This document shows positions 9,079 to 17,219 of a DNA stretch of 48,720 nucleotides, one piece after another. Under the pieces are notes generated by a model. The model was not told the origin of the DNA and did no database searches. It saw nothing but the letters and a program-made list of their open reading frames with translations. The DNA comes from Treponema sp. GTDB taxonomy: Bacteria > Spirochaetota > Spirochaetia > Treponematales > Breznakiellaceae. The first letter of the stretch is position 1. Each line of letters opens with the position of its first letter. The stretch spans positions 1-48,720 of the forward strand of contig JAISCD010000026.1 in assembly GCA_031265825.1 (NCBI GenBank). The letters run 5' to 3'. A program made the translations under genes and the position numbers.

Positions 9079-9303
9079 TCAGTCGCCGTCACAGACTCCA
9101 TCGCAAGTGTAGTAGTATCTTGAACCGCCGATAGTATAATACTCGCTCGATTCACAGGAAGAATCGCCGCAGTAGGTATAATCGCCGTCGTTACACTCCG
9201 ATTTGTCGGAACATGCGTGAAGCAGGTCACCACAACCTGCTAAAATCGCCACGAATACCAGCGCACAGGCTAGTATTCCCATCAAAAACAGTTTCTTTTT
9301 CAT
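9079..9303 (-). CDS. Small Cys-rich lipoprotein
   Basis: 74 aa. The signal MKKKLFLMGILACALVFVAILAGC has a lipobox LAGC. The 50-residue mature part has eight further Cys (CSDKSEC, YCGDSSC, YYTC, C) mixed with Asp, Ser and Tyr, suggesting a disulfide-stabilised mini-domain or metal binding on the cell surface. AAGGAGGACAG precedes the start. It is the most upstream intact gene of the leftward small-protein block. No family recognised. Confidence 0.65.
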   Translation of the reverse strand: MKKKLFLMGILACALVFVAILAGCGDLLHACSDKSECNDGDYTYCGDSSCESSEYYTIGGSRYYYTCDGVCDGD

Positions 9304-9484
9304 AACTGTCCTCCTTAAAAAACGAGAGGATCAAACATCTTGTAGCGCAAATTGAAACAAGACAAGCTACGTTTAGCGCAATCCCCTCTTTTTATATAAA
9401 CCGCCCATACGGGCAAGTTCCCTATGTCAAGGCGGAGGTTCGCACGCCTCCGCGCCCGCCCATCTTCCCAAAACGCAAGGACGC

Positions 9485-9570
9485 GCCCCCACTGCTTACC
9501 GCCCCACCAACGCGGGCATAAGGGTTCGTCAATGAGCATGAAACGCCTATTAACTCGGCGATAAAAGTGA
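9485..9570 (-). pseudogene. Fragment of a second COG3014-like lipoprotein gene
   Basis: The DNA closely matches 7398-7480 (CCCACTGCTTACCGCCCC, CAACGCGGGCATAAGGGTTC). Reading leftward it encodes IGVSCSLTNPYARVGGAVSSGG, matching the lipobox region of the 6175-7566 protein. The frame is lost on both sides. With the 7595-7690 remnant it shows that the lipoprotein block was once duplicated. The wider gap 9304-9823 holds this fragment, the G12 tract and nothing else recognised. Confidence 0.75.
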
Positions 9571-9673
9571 AACTGCGGAGATCATTCCGAAGTTTTGAGA
9601 GTAAAAAATCCGCGCGATGTTCGTCTCGGCGGATTGGTATCTGTGTGTGCTGTATATATATATTAGAAAATTC

Positions 9674-9685
9674 GGGGGGGGGGGG
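9674..9685 (+). repeat. G12 homopolymer tract
   Basis: Twelve consecutive G between TTC and CAC, next to a TATATATATAT run, about 370 bp upstream of the Cys-rich lipoprotein start on the other strand. Tracts of this length are slippage-prone and vary promoter output in Treponema pallidum; a role here is inference. Confidence 0.9.
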
Positions 9686-9823
9686 CACCTGCGAGTTTTT
9701 ATAAAGACCGCGACTTTACACAGCTTTATAAAAGAGTCTTTGGTATGATTATATGGGTAATCGTTTGTTCTTGCTTTCATCGTGTTTACTATAAGGTGAA
9801 ATAACAGTTTTGTCAATATATTT

Positions 9824-10534
9824 TTAATGGAAAAAGTAAGCGTCTTCGCCGTAGAGTCGTTCCGCGCCGATGGTCGAGGCTTCTCCGTGACCGGGATACA
9901 CGGAAACCGCATCGTCGAGCGCCCAAAGCCGCTGAAGGCTTTCAGCTAATCGAGCCTTATCTCCGCCGGGAAGGTCATAACGTCCGAAAGAATATCTGAA
10001 GAGACAGTCTCCGGTAAAGACGAGGCTCGCCGATTCATCGTAAAACGCCACGGAACCGGGGCTATGCCCGGGTAAATGCAAGACGCGCAGGGAACCAACG
10101 TAGTCGCCCTCGCCAATAAGCCGCGTGGGACTAGGCATAAGCCGCCAGAATTTATCAATATAATCGGTGTTTCCCGCGGCTTGTACCCAGCATCGTCGGT
10201 GCACCTCAAGCGAATCTGGTCCAAGATACGCCGCGTCGTCTCGGTGAATGGCAATCTCAACCCCGCCTTCCTGTTCGGCATAATAAGCGGCAAGTTCAGG
10301 CAACGCGCCGACATGATCGAAGTGTCCATGCGTCAATAAAAACACACGGACATAGGCGTTCAGCTCGTTCAGTTGTCTTATGATGAGTTTCGCGTCAGAA
10401 CCGGGGTCAATTACCGCGCAGGGCGTCTGTACTCCTTCTCTTTTTTGTAGAAAACTATGCCCAAACGCTGGATAAATCCAACAGTTCGCGCTCTTTATAG
10501 CGACATATTTCACCATTTCTTGCGGGGTTCTCAC
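9824..10534 (-). CDS. Metallo-beta-lactamase-fold hydrolase (glyoxalase II-like)
   Basis: 236 aa with the full MBL-fold metal set in order: THGHFDH (about residues 68-74), HLPGHSPGS near 150, the bridging Asp in FTGDCLFR near 175, and a final PGHGEAS near 215. This fits the short glyoxalase II-like thiolester hydrolase group that acts on glutathione or other thiol esters in the cytoplasm; the exact substrate cannot be told. The GTG start at 10534 follows AAGGAG with a 9-nt gap; the ATG at codon 7 is an alternative. It lies 3 bp after the SwrB-like gene and so sits as the last gene of the flagellar operon. Confidence 0.85.
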   Translation of the reverse strand: MRTPQEMVKYVAIKSANCWIYPAFGHSFLQKREGVQTPCAVIDPGSDAKLIIRQLNELNAYVRVFLLTHGHFDHVGALPELAAYYAEQEGGVEIAIHRDDAAYLGPDSLEVHRRCWVQAAGNTDYIDKFWRLMPSPTRLIGEGDYVGSLRVLHLPGHSPGSVAFYDESASLVFTGDCLFRYSFGRYDLPGGDKARLAESLQRLWALDDAVSVYPGHGEASTIGAERLYGEDAYFFH

Positions 10535-10537
10535 GGT

Positions 10538-11080
10538 TTACCGCTCCTTCTTTCCTGTTATAGCGATGGCAAGCTCCACTTCGGAGATACTCACTCCTAA
10601 TCTTGCGGCGATCAGGTTGGACGAGAAGCCAGAGCGGGATAATTCCGCTACTTGTTCGGGTAAAGTCTTCGGCGTAGGCGGAGTCTGCGCGATTTCCGTG
10701 TGGATAACGGTCGGTTTCTCGTCTATAGCCTGTCTCGCCTCGATAACCGCCTTAGTTTCACCGACAAACTGGTGTTTTCTACCCATTTCCACATAGGTTT
10801 GCACATGACTTTGCCGCCGCATCATCTCTTCGTCGTGTAGAATGATTCTTTTGTCAACGTCTTCAAGCAAGGTTTTGAGAGACTTGATGCGGTCTTCGAT
10901 AAGCATCGCATCTCTGTCTGTCGCCGCGTCAATCTCTGCAATGAGCTTGCTCACTTCCTCGTGGAATTCTGTCAAGATGCGATCCTGCCCCGTCCGTTTT
11001 TTCAACCACGCCCGACAAGATATAAAAAATAATAGGCATAAACCTAACGCTATAATGGAAATAATTGTACTTATAGCCAT
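10538..11080 (-). CDS. SwrB/DUF6115-like membrane-anchored protein
   Basis: 180 aa. An N-terminal membrane helix (IISIIALGLCLLFFISC) leads into a long charged coiled coil (about 25-110), a Pro/Thr linker, and a C-terminal helix-turn-helix-like module (LPEQVAELSRSGFSSNLIAA then RLGVSISEVELAIAI). This layout matches SwrB (YlxL) of Bacillus, which also lies just after the motility sigma factor in the fla operon and helps to mature the flagellar export apparatus. The assignment rests on architecture and synteny. It is spaced 3 bp from both neighbours. Confidence 0.65.
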   Translation of the reverse strand: MAISTIISIIALGLCLLFFISCRAWLKKRTGQDRILTEFHEEVSKLIAEIDAATDRDAMLIEDRIKSLKTLLEDVDKRIILHDEEMMRRQSHVQTYVEMGRKHQFVGETKAVIEARQAIDEKPTVIHTEIAQTPPTPKTLPEQVAELSRSGFSSNLIAARLGVSISEVELAIAITGKKER

Positions 11081-11083
11081 AGT

Positions 11084-11404
11084 CTACCCGCTAATATCAA
11101 CGTTCTTCCCAAGACGCGGGTCCCAGGAACATCGCGTTTCTTCATTCTTCTGTTTGTTCTTCCGTTTTTCATTTCGTCCTGAACCGTTTTGAGAACGCGC
11201 GCCTCGATCATTCACCCCTTCTGCGCCATCGCCGGTGTCTGGAGACTCGTTGACTGCTTGTATATTAGCTTGAGTCTTCTCCTGTGCTTGAAGGTTTTGA
11301 AGAGTTTGCTGAATCGTCAAGCCCTCCCGTTGAGAGGCTTGAGTCTTACCGACGCTATCGAGCTGGTTAAACATAATTTGCAAATCAAGCGGTTGAATCG
11401 CCAT
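11084..11404 (-). CDS. Small hydrophilic protein of the flagellar operon
   Basis: 106 aa, starting MAIQPLDLQIMFNQLDSVGK, with Gln-rich helices in the first half (QQTLQNLQAQEKTQAN) and a very basic, Asn/Lys-rich tail. There are no membrane segments or Cys motifs. It is packed 3 bp before the SwrB-like gene and about 70 bp after the FapA-like gene, so it belongs to the flagellar operon. Treponemes carry a similar short conserved protein here as far as I recall; its function is unknown. Confidence 0.65.
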   Translation of the reverse strand: MAIQPLDLQIMFNQLDSVGKTQASQREGLTIQQTLQNLQAQEKTQANIQAVNESPDTGDGAEGVNDRGARSQNGSGRNEKRKNKQKNEETRCSWDPRLGKNVDISG

Positions 11405-11477
11405 ATTTCACCTCATTTTAATAATCAAACAATCAAAAAATCAATGAATCACATAAGTTAATTCGTGTGATTCGCTT

Positions 11478-13433
11478 TTATTCATATCCTTCGATCCCTC
11501 GTGTAGCTTCCGCATCGGGTGGTTCGTATTTGACGGCGCGGATAAGCCCCTCCTCCAGCACAAAGGTAACGGCTCTATATTCACTGCGTATGTTTTCCGA
11601 TACGTCGAGTATCTGGACTTTCGTTCCGGGATAAATCGCGTTCGCGGCAGAAATACGCCCACGAGTCTTGAGCTTATCTTGGGCTTGCTGTTGTTCGGTT
11701 ATTTCCGTTGTTATTCGCTGTAACTCTTCATTCAACCTGTGTTTTTGTTCCATAAACTCGTTGAGCATGTATTCTTTTTCTTCCGGTAAGGATTTTCGTT
11801 GAGACTTGATATTAATGAGTCCCTGTAGTTCAGTTGTTACTGTTTCGAGTTCTTTTTCCTTTTCCGCCTTTTCCGCGGCGAGTTTCTCGATTGCTTTTTT
11901 TATTTTAGGGTCAATACCTGCTTCGCAGATAGTTTCCGTTCCACCGCCAGAACTACCGATGATGTGAGCGTTAATTTCTTCTGAGGCACGCAACTGTCCA
12001 CCGACGATGCGGGCGCGTTTACCTTGACACACGATGCGCTTGTAGGCATCCACTTGAGAGTTTATGATGCCGTCCGACACGATGACCATATTGCCTGCTT
12101 CAATGATGGCGTTTTCAATGAAGCGCGCCCATATTGACTTGCCCGCTTTCACGCTTCCTTTGGATTTTCCAGCGATGCCTTGCCGCACGATAATGTCGCC
12201 TTCAGCTTCCAACTCAGTGCCTCCAACCGTGCCGTTCACTATAATGTTTCCTGCCGCCTTCACCGAGAATCCGTCCTCTACGTTGCCAGTAACCTCAACG
12301 GTACCTAAAAATATGATGTTGCCGGTCTTGATGCCCACGTTTCCTTGCACTACAAACACCGGCTCCACATTGATGAGACTGCCTACAAGCATGACCTGTC
12401 CGTTTATGTCTGCGAGGATAGTCATGCCGTCCTCATCGGCGTGAACGTTTTTCCCCAGAGGGAGTGGAATGTCTGTGCCGTCCTTCGCGGGCAGATATAT
12501 ACCTTTCACGGTTCTGCCCTTAACGCCTTCTTGCACCGGAATTTTCCTAGCTACCGGCTGATTCTGTACCACATTTTGGATGATTTGTAGGTCTTTGAAA
12601 TCAATAGTTCCGTCTCTACTTTCGTGTAGATGCACTTTGTTCGAATTCGTCTCAAATAGATACTCGATAGAGGCGTTTTTACCGTTTACCTCTTTGTAGC
12701 CTTCCGCAACCAATACTTGTGTTTTGTAGACTGGTTTGTCTACGAAATCATCAATAGCATCGTTCTTAATGCCAACCACGACTTGATTATTTCGTAAGTA
12801 ATTGATAATCGCATCTGCCGTAAGATCGCAACCACCTGTCCCCGGCGGTTGTACGATAATGTACGCCTTCATGTCAAAATCTGTTACTTCGATTTTCAAA
12901 AAGCTGTCGTTAGAATAATTGCGGTCAAAAGAGCCGACTGTTATGTATTTGCCTTCTGCTTCTTCAACTACCGTATTAACCAGATTCTTGTCAATGTTTT
13001 TTACATTTCGAGCGGACAATCGTTGCATCGCCATGTCTTCGGTAACTCTCATCCCGGAACCGACTGGTGTAGTTACCTTGAGCATAGCACCTTCAGGCGA
13101 AAAAATAACAAACACTTCGCCGTCCTTATCTACCGCAACAACGCTATTAGCTGTTTCTGTCTCACTCACGGAACTAGATCCGGTTCTTGCTATCTGAGAT
13201 GAATCCTTGATGTAAGCCCGTATTTTCCAGTCTTTTTTCCCACTTCCCAATATACCACGGAAACCATGCTCAACTATTTCGTATTCAATGCGTCTTACAG
13301 GTATATCAAGCAGTGTACCTGCCTTCATAAGCGCTGCCTCAAGCGAATCGCCTCCTGTATCTACTGTGCGAATCTGCCTGTCTACTTCCAATTGCTCTTT
13401 CATGAGTTTTTGTAGTTTGACAAAATCTACCAT
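11478..13433 (-). CDS. FapA (DUF342) family protein with Jag-like N-terminus
   Basis: 651 aa. Residues about 25-80 (SLEAALMKAGTLLDIPVRRIEYEIVE, GFRGILGSGKKDWKIRAY) match the Jag-N type of small RNA-binding-associated domain. The centre (about 180-500) is the DUF342/FapA beta-helix core with short VTGNVEDG, VNGTVGG and EAEGDIIVRQG turns, and residues 530-620 form a coiled coil. DUF342 proteins are polymer-like scaffold proteins, and in several bacteria they accompany flagellar genes. It lies 19 bp after the sigma28 gene in the same operon. No enzymatic motif seen. Confidence 0.85.
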   Translation of the reverse strand: MVDFVKLQKLMKEQLEVDRQIRTVDTGGDSLEAALMKAGTLLDIPVRRIEYEIVEHGFRGILGSGKKDWKIRAYIKDSSQIARTGSSSVSETETANSVVAVDKDGEVFVIFSPEGAMLKVTTPVGSGMRVTEDMAMQRLSARNVKNIDKNLVNTVVEEAEGKYITVGSFDRNYSNDSFLKIEVTDFDMKAYIIVQPPGTGGCDLTADAIINYLRNNQVVVGIKNDAIDDFVDKPVYKTQVLVAEGYKEVNGKNASIEYLFETNSNKVHLHESRDGTIDFKDLQIIQNVVQNQPVARKIPVQEGVKGRTVKGIYLPAKDGTDIPLPLGKNVHADEDGMTILADINGQVMLVGSLINVEPVFVVQGNVGIKTGNIIFLGTVEVTGNVEDGFSVKAAGNIIVNGTVGGTELEAEGDIIVRQGIAGKSKGSVKAGKSIWARFIENAIIEAGNMVIVSDGIINSQVDAYKRIVCQGKRARIVGGQLRASEEINAHIIGSSGGGTETICEAGIDPKIKKAIEKLAAEKAEKEKELETVTTELQGLINIKSQRKSLPEEKEYMLNEFMEQKHRLNEELQRITTEITEQQQAQDKLKTRGRISAANAIYPGTKVQILDVSENIRSEYRAVTFVLEEGLIRAVKYEPPDAEATRGIEGYE

Positions 13434-13452
13434 AACGTATATTCCTTTTTAC

Positions 13453-14238
13453 TTATATAATTCCCCGCCGCGCATGAGTCAGTTTAGAGCGCAGATGGAT
13501 GATAGCCTTTGTATGTAACTGGGACACCCGTGACTCTGTAACACCCAAAATATGTCCTATCTCTTTAAGGGTAAGCCCTTCATAATAATAAAGAACGGTT
13601 ATCTGCTTTTCCTTTTCGGGTAATTCTTTAAGGGATTCGTTGATCACCCGCTTTACTTCGGTCGCTTCCATCATAACGTCCGGATTGAGACTCGTTGATG
13701 CTTCAAGACTCTCACCGATGGATATCTTATCGTTTTCATCTCCCGAAAACCATACGTCGTTTAACGAGAGCATAGTCGTACAGGAGATTTTCATCAAGGT
13801 TTTCCCATAGTCTTCTTCGGTCATGCCTAAAGCATCCGCGATCTCGCGGTCCGTGGCGATTCTGCTAAGTTGAGCTTCAAGCATTCCAATGACATTTTCT
13901 ACTTCGCGAGCTTTTTGGCGGATCGAGCGAGGAACCCAATCAATGGAACGAAGTTCGTCGATGATGGCGCCCCGTATACGGACAACCGCGTATGTCTTGA
14001 ATTTGACTCCCTTGTTCGGGTCAAATTTGTCGATGGCATCTAAAAGCCCGAATTGTCCAAAACCTACAAGATCATCGAATTCAATGTTGTGCGGCATAGT
14101 TATAGCAACCTTGCCGGCGACGTACTTTACCAGAGGCGCATACTGCGTGACGAATCTTTCCCGAATATCACCATTTTTTGTCTCCCTGTATTCACGCCAC
14201 AGTTCATCTTCGTCTTTTTGTTCGAGGGTCACTATCAT
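13453..14238 (-). CDS. fliA: RNA polymerase sigma factor for flagellar genes (sigma28, FliA/WhiG)
   Basis: 261 aa, full length for the family. Region 2 is clear ([54 protein letters not shown]). Region 3 follows ([12 protein letters not shown]), and region 4 has the -35-binding helix-turn-helix ([20 protein letters not shown]). It directs polymerase to late flagellar promoters. The start at 14238 is 4 bp after the stop of the preceding membrane protein gene, indicating coupling. No anti-sigma FlgM gene lies next to it in this window. Confidence 0.95.
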   Translation of the reverse strand: MIVTLEQKDEDELWREYRETKNGDIRERFVTQYAPLVKYVAGKVAITMPHNIEFDDLVGFGQFGLLDAIDKFDPNKGVKFKTYAVVRIRGAIIDELRSIDWVPRSIRQKAREVENVIGMLEAQLSRIATDREIADALGMTEEDYGKTLMKISCTTMLSLNDVWFSGDENDKISIGESLEASTSLNPDVMMEATEVKRVINESLKELPEKEKQITVLYYYEGLTLKEIGHILGVTESRVSQLHTKAIIHLRSKLTHARRGII

Positions 14239-14242
14239 CCCC

Positions 14243-14833
14243 TTAATCCTTCCTCATCAGCGTCCGCATCGCACTAACTATCTTCATAGGATCCACTTCT
14301 TTGAGTAATTTATCATTAACTGGTTGCTTCGGCGCGCGAGGGGCTTCAAATACCTCCTCATATTCATTTATCGTGAATGCATCGGACAAGGACGTTATGT
14401 CGCTATCCTTTGTGTTGTAGATTTCCTGTATTGGAGGAGTCGGTGTCCATTTTTCCGCTTCAATCGCCGGCTCCATTTCAGTATGCTCTGTTTCAGGTGT
14501 TTTTTCTGGCATCACAGATTCGTCTTTAACAATATTTTCAACGACGGCGGCTTCGGAATGGTCAGACTTGGGTATTTGCATCTCATCGTCTAGAGAGATG
14601 TCTACTACCATCCCTTTTTGGAGGGAATCATTAATTTTTTTCGGAGATTTATCAACAAGGAATTTGTCCGAAATGAAATAAATGACTTCCGTTAAGCCGA
14701 AAAAAACAGCGGCAAAAAAAAAGGCGCGGAATAAGAGCCAGAAAAAACTCACACCTCCAATAAGTCCAGTTAAAAACGACAATCCAAATGCCGCTCCCGC
14801 AGTAATGCCACTTGTTCTCATGTGCATAGTCAC
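14243..14833 (-). CDS. Conserved treponemal membrane protein between flhG and fliA
   Basis: 196 aa. Two hydrophobic segments in the first 55 residues ([41 protein letters not shown]) precede an acidic, disordered cytoplasmic region and a short helical C-terminus ([16 protein letters not shown]). The GTG start overlaps the flhG stop as GTGA, so translation is coupled; an ATG two codons later is an alternative. Position among flhF, flhG and fliA suggests a role in flagellar placement or export, but no family is recognised. Confidence 0.7.
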   Translation of the reverse strand: MTMHMRTSGITAGAAFGLSFLTGLIGGVSFFWLLFRAFFFAAVFFGLTEVIYFISDKFLVDKSPKKINDSLQKGMVVDISLDDEMQIPKSDHSEAAVVENIVKDESVMPEKTPETEHTEMEPAIEAEKWTPTPPIQEIYNTKDSDITSLSDAFTINEYEEVFEAPRAPKQPVNDKLLKEVDPMKIVSAMRTLMRKD

Positions 14834-15720
14834 GCCCTGTTAAAAATTCGCTTCATCATCATGGAGAATCCACCCCCTGTATGACGAGGCGGCATCTTCT
14901 CCATGCGCTCGACGATGTGCTGAACACAAATCGCCGCTTTACTACGTGGATCAATGACCGTGAACGGCTTCTGGGCGACAACTGCATGAGAAACGATAGG
15001 ATCGTCGTAGATGAAACCAAGGTACTCTATCTTGATATTCATAAACTGTGTTGCAATACCCGTTATGCGCTCAGCGACATGCTTCGCTTCTTCGGCGTTT
15101 CGCGTACGGTTCACTACCAATTTCAGGTTCAATTCCATATGTCCCATGAGTTCGGAATGGATGATTTTCGTAAGGGCATAGGCATCCGTAAGTGCCGTAG
15201 GTTCAGGCGTGGTAACAATAATCGCGTCGTCCGCGGCTGCGATGAAGTCAAGTACATTTTTAGAAACGCCCGCACTTGTGTCCACGATGATGATGTCTGC
15301 ATAGGAAAGGGTACTCAATTCTTGAATAAAATGCTTCCTTTCTTCTCCAGTGAGATCCGCGACTTTAGATATGCCGGATGCCCCGCCGACAATGGATATA
15401 CCATATTCCGATTCCACCAGAATTTCCTTCATGGTTTTCTCTTTTCGCATCACATTTACAAGGGTGTGTTTCGGTGTTAAGTTAAGCATGATATTCACAT
15501 TGGCAAGCCCCAGATCCGCATCCATGACTACAACCTTCTTCCCCAGACGCGCATAGACTATCGCCATGTTGATAGACATATTGGTCTTGCCAACACCACC
15601 TTTCCCGCTTGTTACAGTGATAATACGGGATTTGTTCTTGTCCCATGTTTTCTGCGGTTTCTCTTGGGTTTCTCCTCTCTTCCGCATGAGTTCCCGTAAT
15701 TTTTCAGCCTGATCTTCCAT
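14830..15720 (-). CDS. flhG: FlhG/FleN MinD-like ATPase, flagellar number regulator
   Basis: 296 aa. The deviant Walker A motif is SGKGGVGKTNMS near residue 40, followed by VVVMDADLGLANVN, the DTSAGVS switch near 145, and TTPEPTALTDAYAL. The C-terminus carries an amphipathic stretch ([12 protein letters not shown]) as in MinD-type membrane-targeting helices. FlhG partners FlhF to set flagellar number and place; in spirochaetes these are periplasmic flagella at the cell poles. It is separated from flhF by a gap containing an inverted-repeat element and is coupled to the next gene by a GTGA overlap. Confidence 0.94.
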   Translation of the reverse strand: MEDQAEKLRELMRKRGETQEKPQKTWDKNKSRIITVTSGKGGVGKTNMSINMAIVYARLGKKVVVMDADLGLANVNIMLNLTPKHTLVNVMRKEKTMKEILVESEYGISIVGGASGISKVADLTGEERKHFIQELSTLSYADIIIVDTSAGVSKNVLDFIAAADDAIIVTTPEPTALTDAYALTKIIHSELMGHMELNLKLVVNRTRNAEEAKHVAERITGIATQFMNIKIEYLGFIYDDPIVSHAVVAQKPFTVIDPRSKAAICVQHIVERMEKMPPRHTGGGFSMMMKRIFNRA

Positions 15721-15751
15721 AAAATCCTCTTGTTTTTTGTAAAAGGAACGA

Positions 15752-15812
15752 AGGAGAAACGGATTCGGTGTCAGAAAATTATTGCTGATTTTCTAACAAA
15801 AAACCAATCTCC
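15752..15812. repeat. Intercistronic inverted repeat, flhF-flhG gap
   Basis: Nested dyad: GGAGA..GGATT against AATCTCC outside, AGAAAAT (15773-15779) against ATTTTCT (15788-15794) inside. The right half contains TTCTAACAAAAAACC. It is one member of a related set found in most gaps of the flagellar and rpo operons. Confidence 0.6.
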
Positions 15813-15833
15813 TATTCCATATCTCTTTAAAAC

Positions 15834-17108
15834 TCATTTTCTCCACTGTACCTGTTCCGACTCATCAATGGGAAACTGTTCATCAATCTTTGAACGCTTT
15901 ACTTGGAAGCCTTCGAGGTTGATAAGGAAACGTACTACAGATGCTTTCTGAATATCACCCGGTACTTTTTGTCCATCCGTTATATAAGACACTAATTTCC
16001 TTTTTTCCGCAAGAGCGCTAATGACGTTGCCCATCCGAATAGTCTCATCCAACTTCGTAATGATGACAGATCGATAGTTGAATGGCTCAAACTGGCGCAG
16101 AATTTCCTTGATGTCGCTACATTTCGTGGTAGCTGCAAGCGCCAGATGTACTTCCGCAGCAGGTCCGCATGCATCCAAGAGTTGTTTCATTTCTCCCAAT
16201 TCCACGGACTTACGCGGACTTTTACCTATAGTATCGACCAAAATCATGTCCATATCGCCCGAATATTGAGCAATCGCCTGTTTCAAATCGTTGTAATCCT
16301 CAACATAGGAGACAGGTACCTGCATGATGTCACCGTAGACTTCCATCTGCGCCTTTGCCCCGATACGGTAGGCATCTATCGTTATCATACAAAACGAAAT
16401 GGGCGATGCGTTTCCGCTTCCAATCTTGAATATCGCGGCAAGTTTGGCGATAGTCGTGGTTTTCCCTACACCTGTCGGGCCCACCAGCACCATGATGCGG
16501 GGGCGCTTATAGAATTTTTCTTCTTTGTAAAGGTGAATACTCTCCCCTATCCACCCAAGCGCCTTATCTTGAACTACATCGTAGTCGTTTAGCCCTTCAA
16601 AGGAAATCTCTTTCTTGCACCGCTCAATAATATTTTGAGTAAACGAAAATGAAAAATCGTTCAGCTCCATCGTCTCTTGCAAACGGACGAGAGATGGATG
16701 TTCGTCTCGTTCCGTGGTTGTATCGCTTTTGTTAAGCCGCTCTTTGATCAACTTGACATCATCCGCTATGTCGGACATTGCCTTGAGCCATGCTGGGGAC
16801 TCCTTTTTACCGGTTGTCCCCATCTCAACGAGCTTCTTCTTTTCTGTCTCAAAATCCATAGTTTTTTTAGACTCAAGGGGTTGAGGAATGCCTTGAGGAG
16901 AAACACTCGGCGAAGCTATCCGCACATCCTTCGCGTAATTATTCTGCGTGAAACCAGCAATCTCTACCCCGTCTTTGGCAAACAATCCTAAAAACCCACC
17001 CATGCGTATACTTCTTTGATTAAGTATTGTCACTCTGTCTCCGTACTTCAAACGGATTTTGTTCAGGCATTCGGTATAGTTAGCGGCCTGCTCTATAAAA
17101 TACTCCAT
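15834..17108 (-). CDS. flhF: FlhF, SRP-family GTPase for flagellar placement
   Basis: 424 aa. The N-terminal B-domain (MEYFIEQAANYTECLNKI) and a variable linker lead to the NG domain with G1 LVGPTGVGKTTTIAKLA near residue 215, the DAYRIGAKAQMEVY segment, G3 as DTIGKSPRK (usual DTAGRS) and G4 TKLDET. It is a GTPase of the SRP/FtsY class that recruits the flagellar base at the pole with FlhG. I chose ATG 17108, which has GGGAGAAAAA before it; a longer frame upstream lies in the inverted-repeat gap. Second position after flhA in the operon. Confidence 0.95.
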   Translation of the reverse strand: MEYFIEQAANYTECLNKIRLKYGDRVTILNQRSIRMGGFLGLFAKDGVEIAGFTQNNYAKDVRIASPSVSPQGIPQPLESKKTMDFETEKKKLVEMGTTGKKESPAWLKAMSDIADDVKLIKERLNKSDTTTERDEHPSLVRLQETMELNDFSFSFTQNIIERCKKEISFEGLNDYDVVQDKALGWIGESIHLYKEEKFYKRPRIMVLVGPTGVGKTTTIAKLAAIFKIGSGNASPISFCMITIDAYRIGAKAQMEVYGDIMQVPVSYVEDYNDLKQAIAQYSGDMDMILVDTIGKSPRKSVELGEMKQLLDACGPAAEVHLALAATTKCSDIKEILRQFEPFNYRSVIITKLDETIRMGNVISALAEKRKLVSYITDGQKVPGDIQKASVVRFLINLEGFQVKRSKIDEQFPIDESEQVQWRK

Positions 17109-17138
17109 TTTTTCTCCCAAATCAAATGCTGGAAGTTG

Positions 17139-17218
17139 AAGATGGGAGTAGATTCTTGTTACAATCACTACTTAAAATTATCAAGCAGTTTTGTCACCAA
17201 CGAGTCTACTCTAATCTT
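17139..17218. repeat. Intercistronic inverted repeat, flhA-flhF gap
   Basis: AAGATgggAGTAGA (17139-17152) pairs with TCTACTctaATCTT (17205-17218), with core pieces CTTGTTAC and TTGTCACCAA between. The arms are specific to this gap. Confidence 0.75.
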
Positions 17219-17219
17219 C

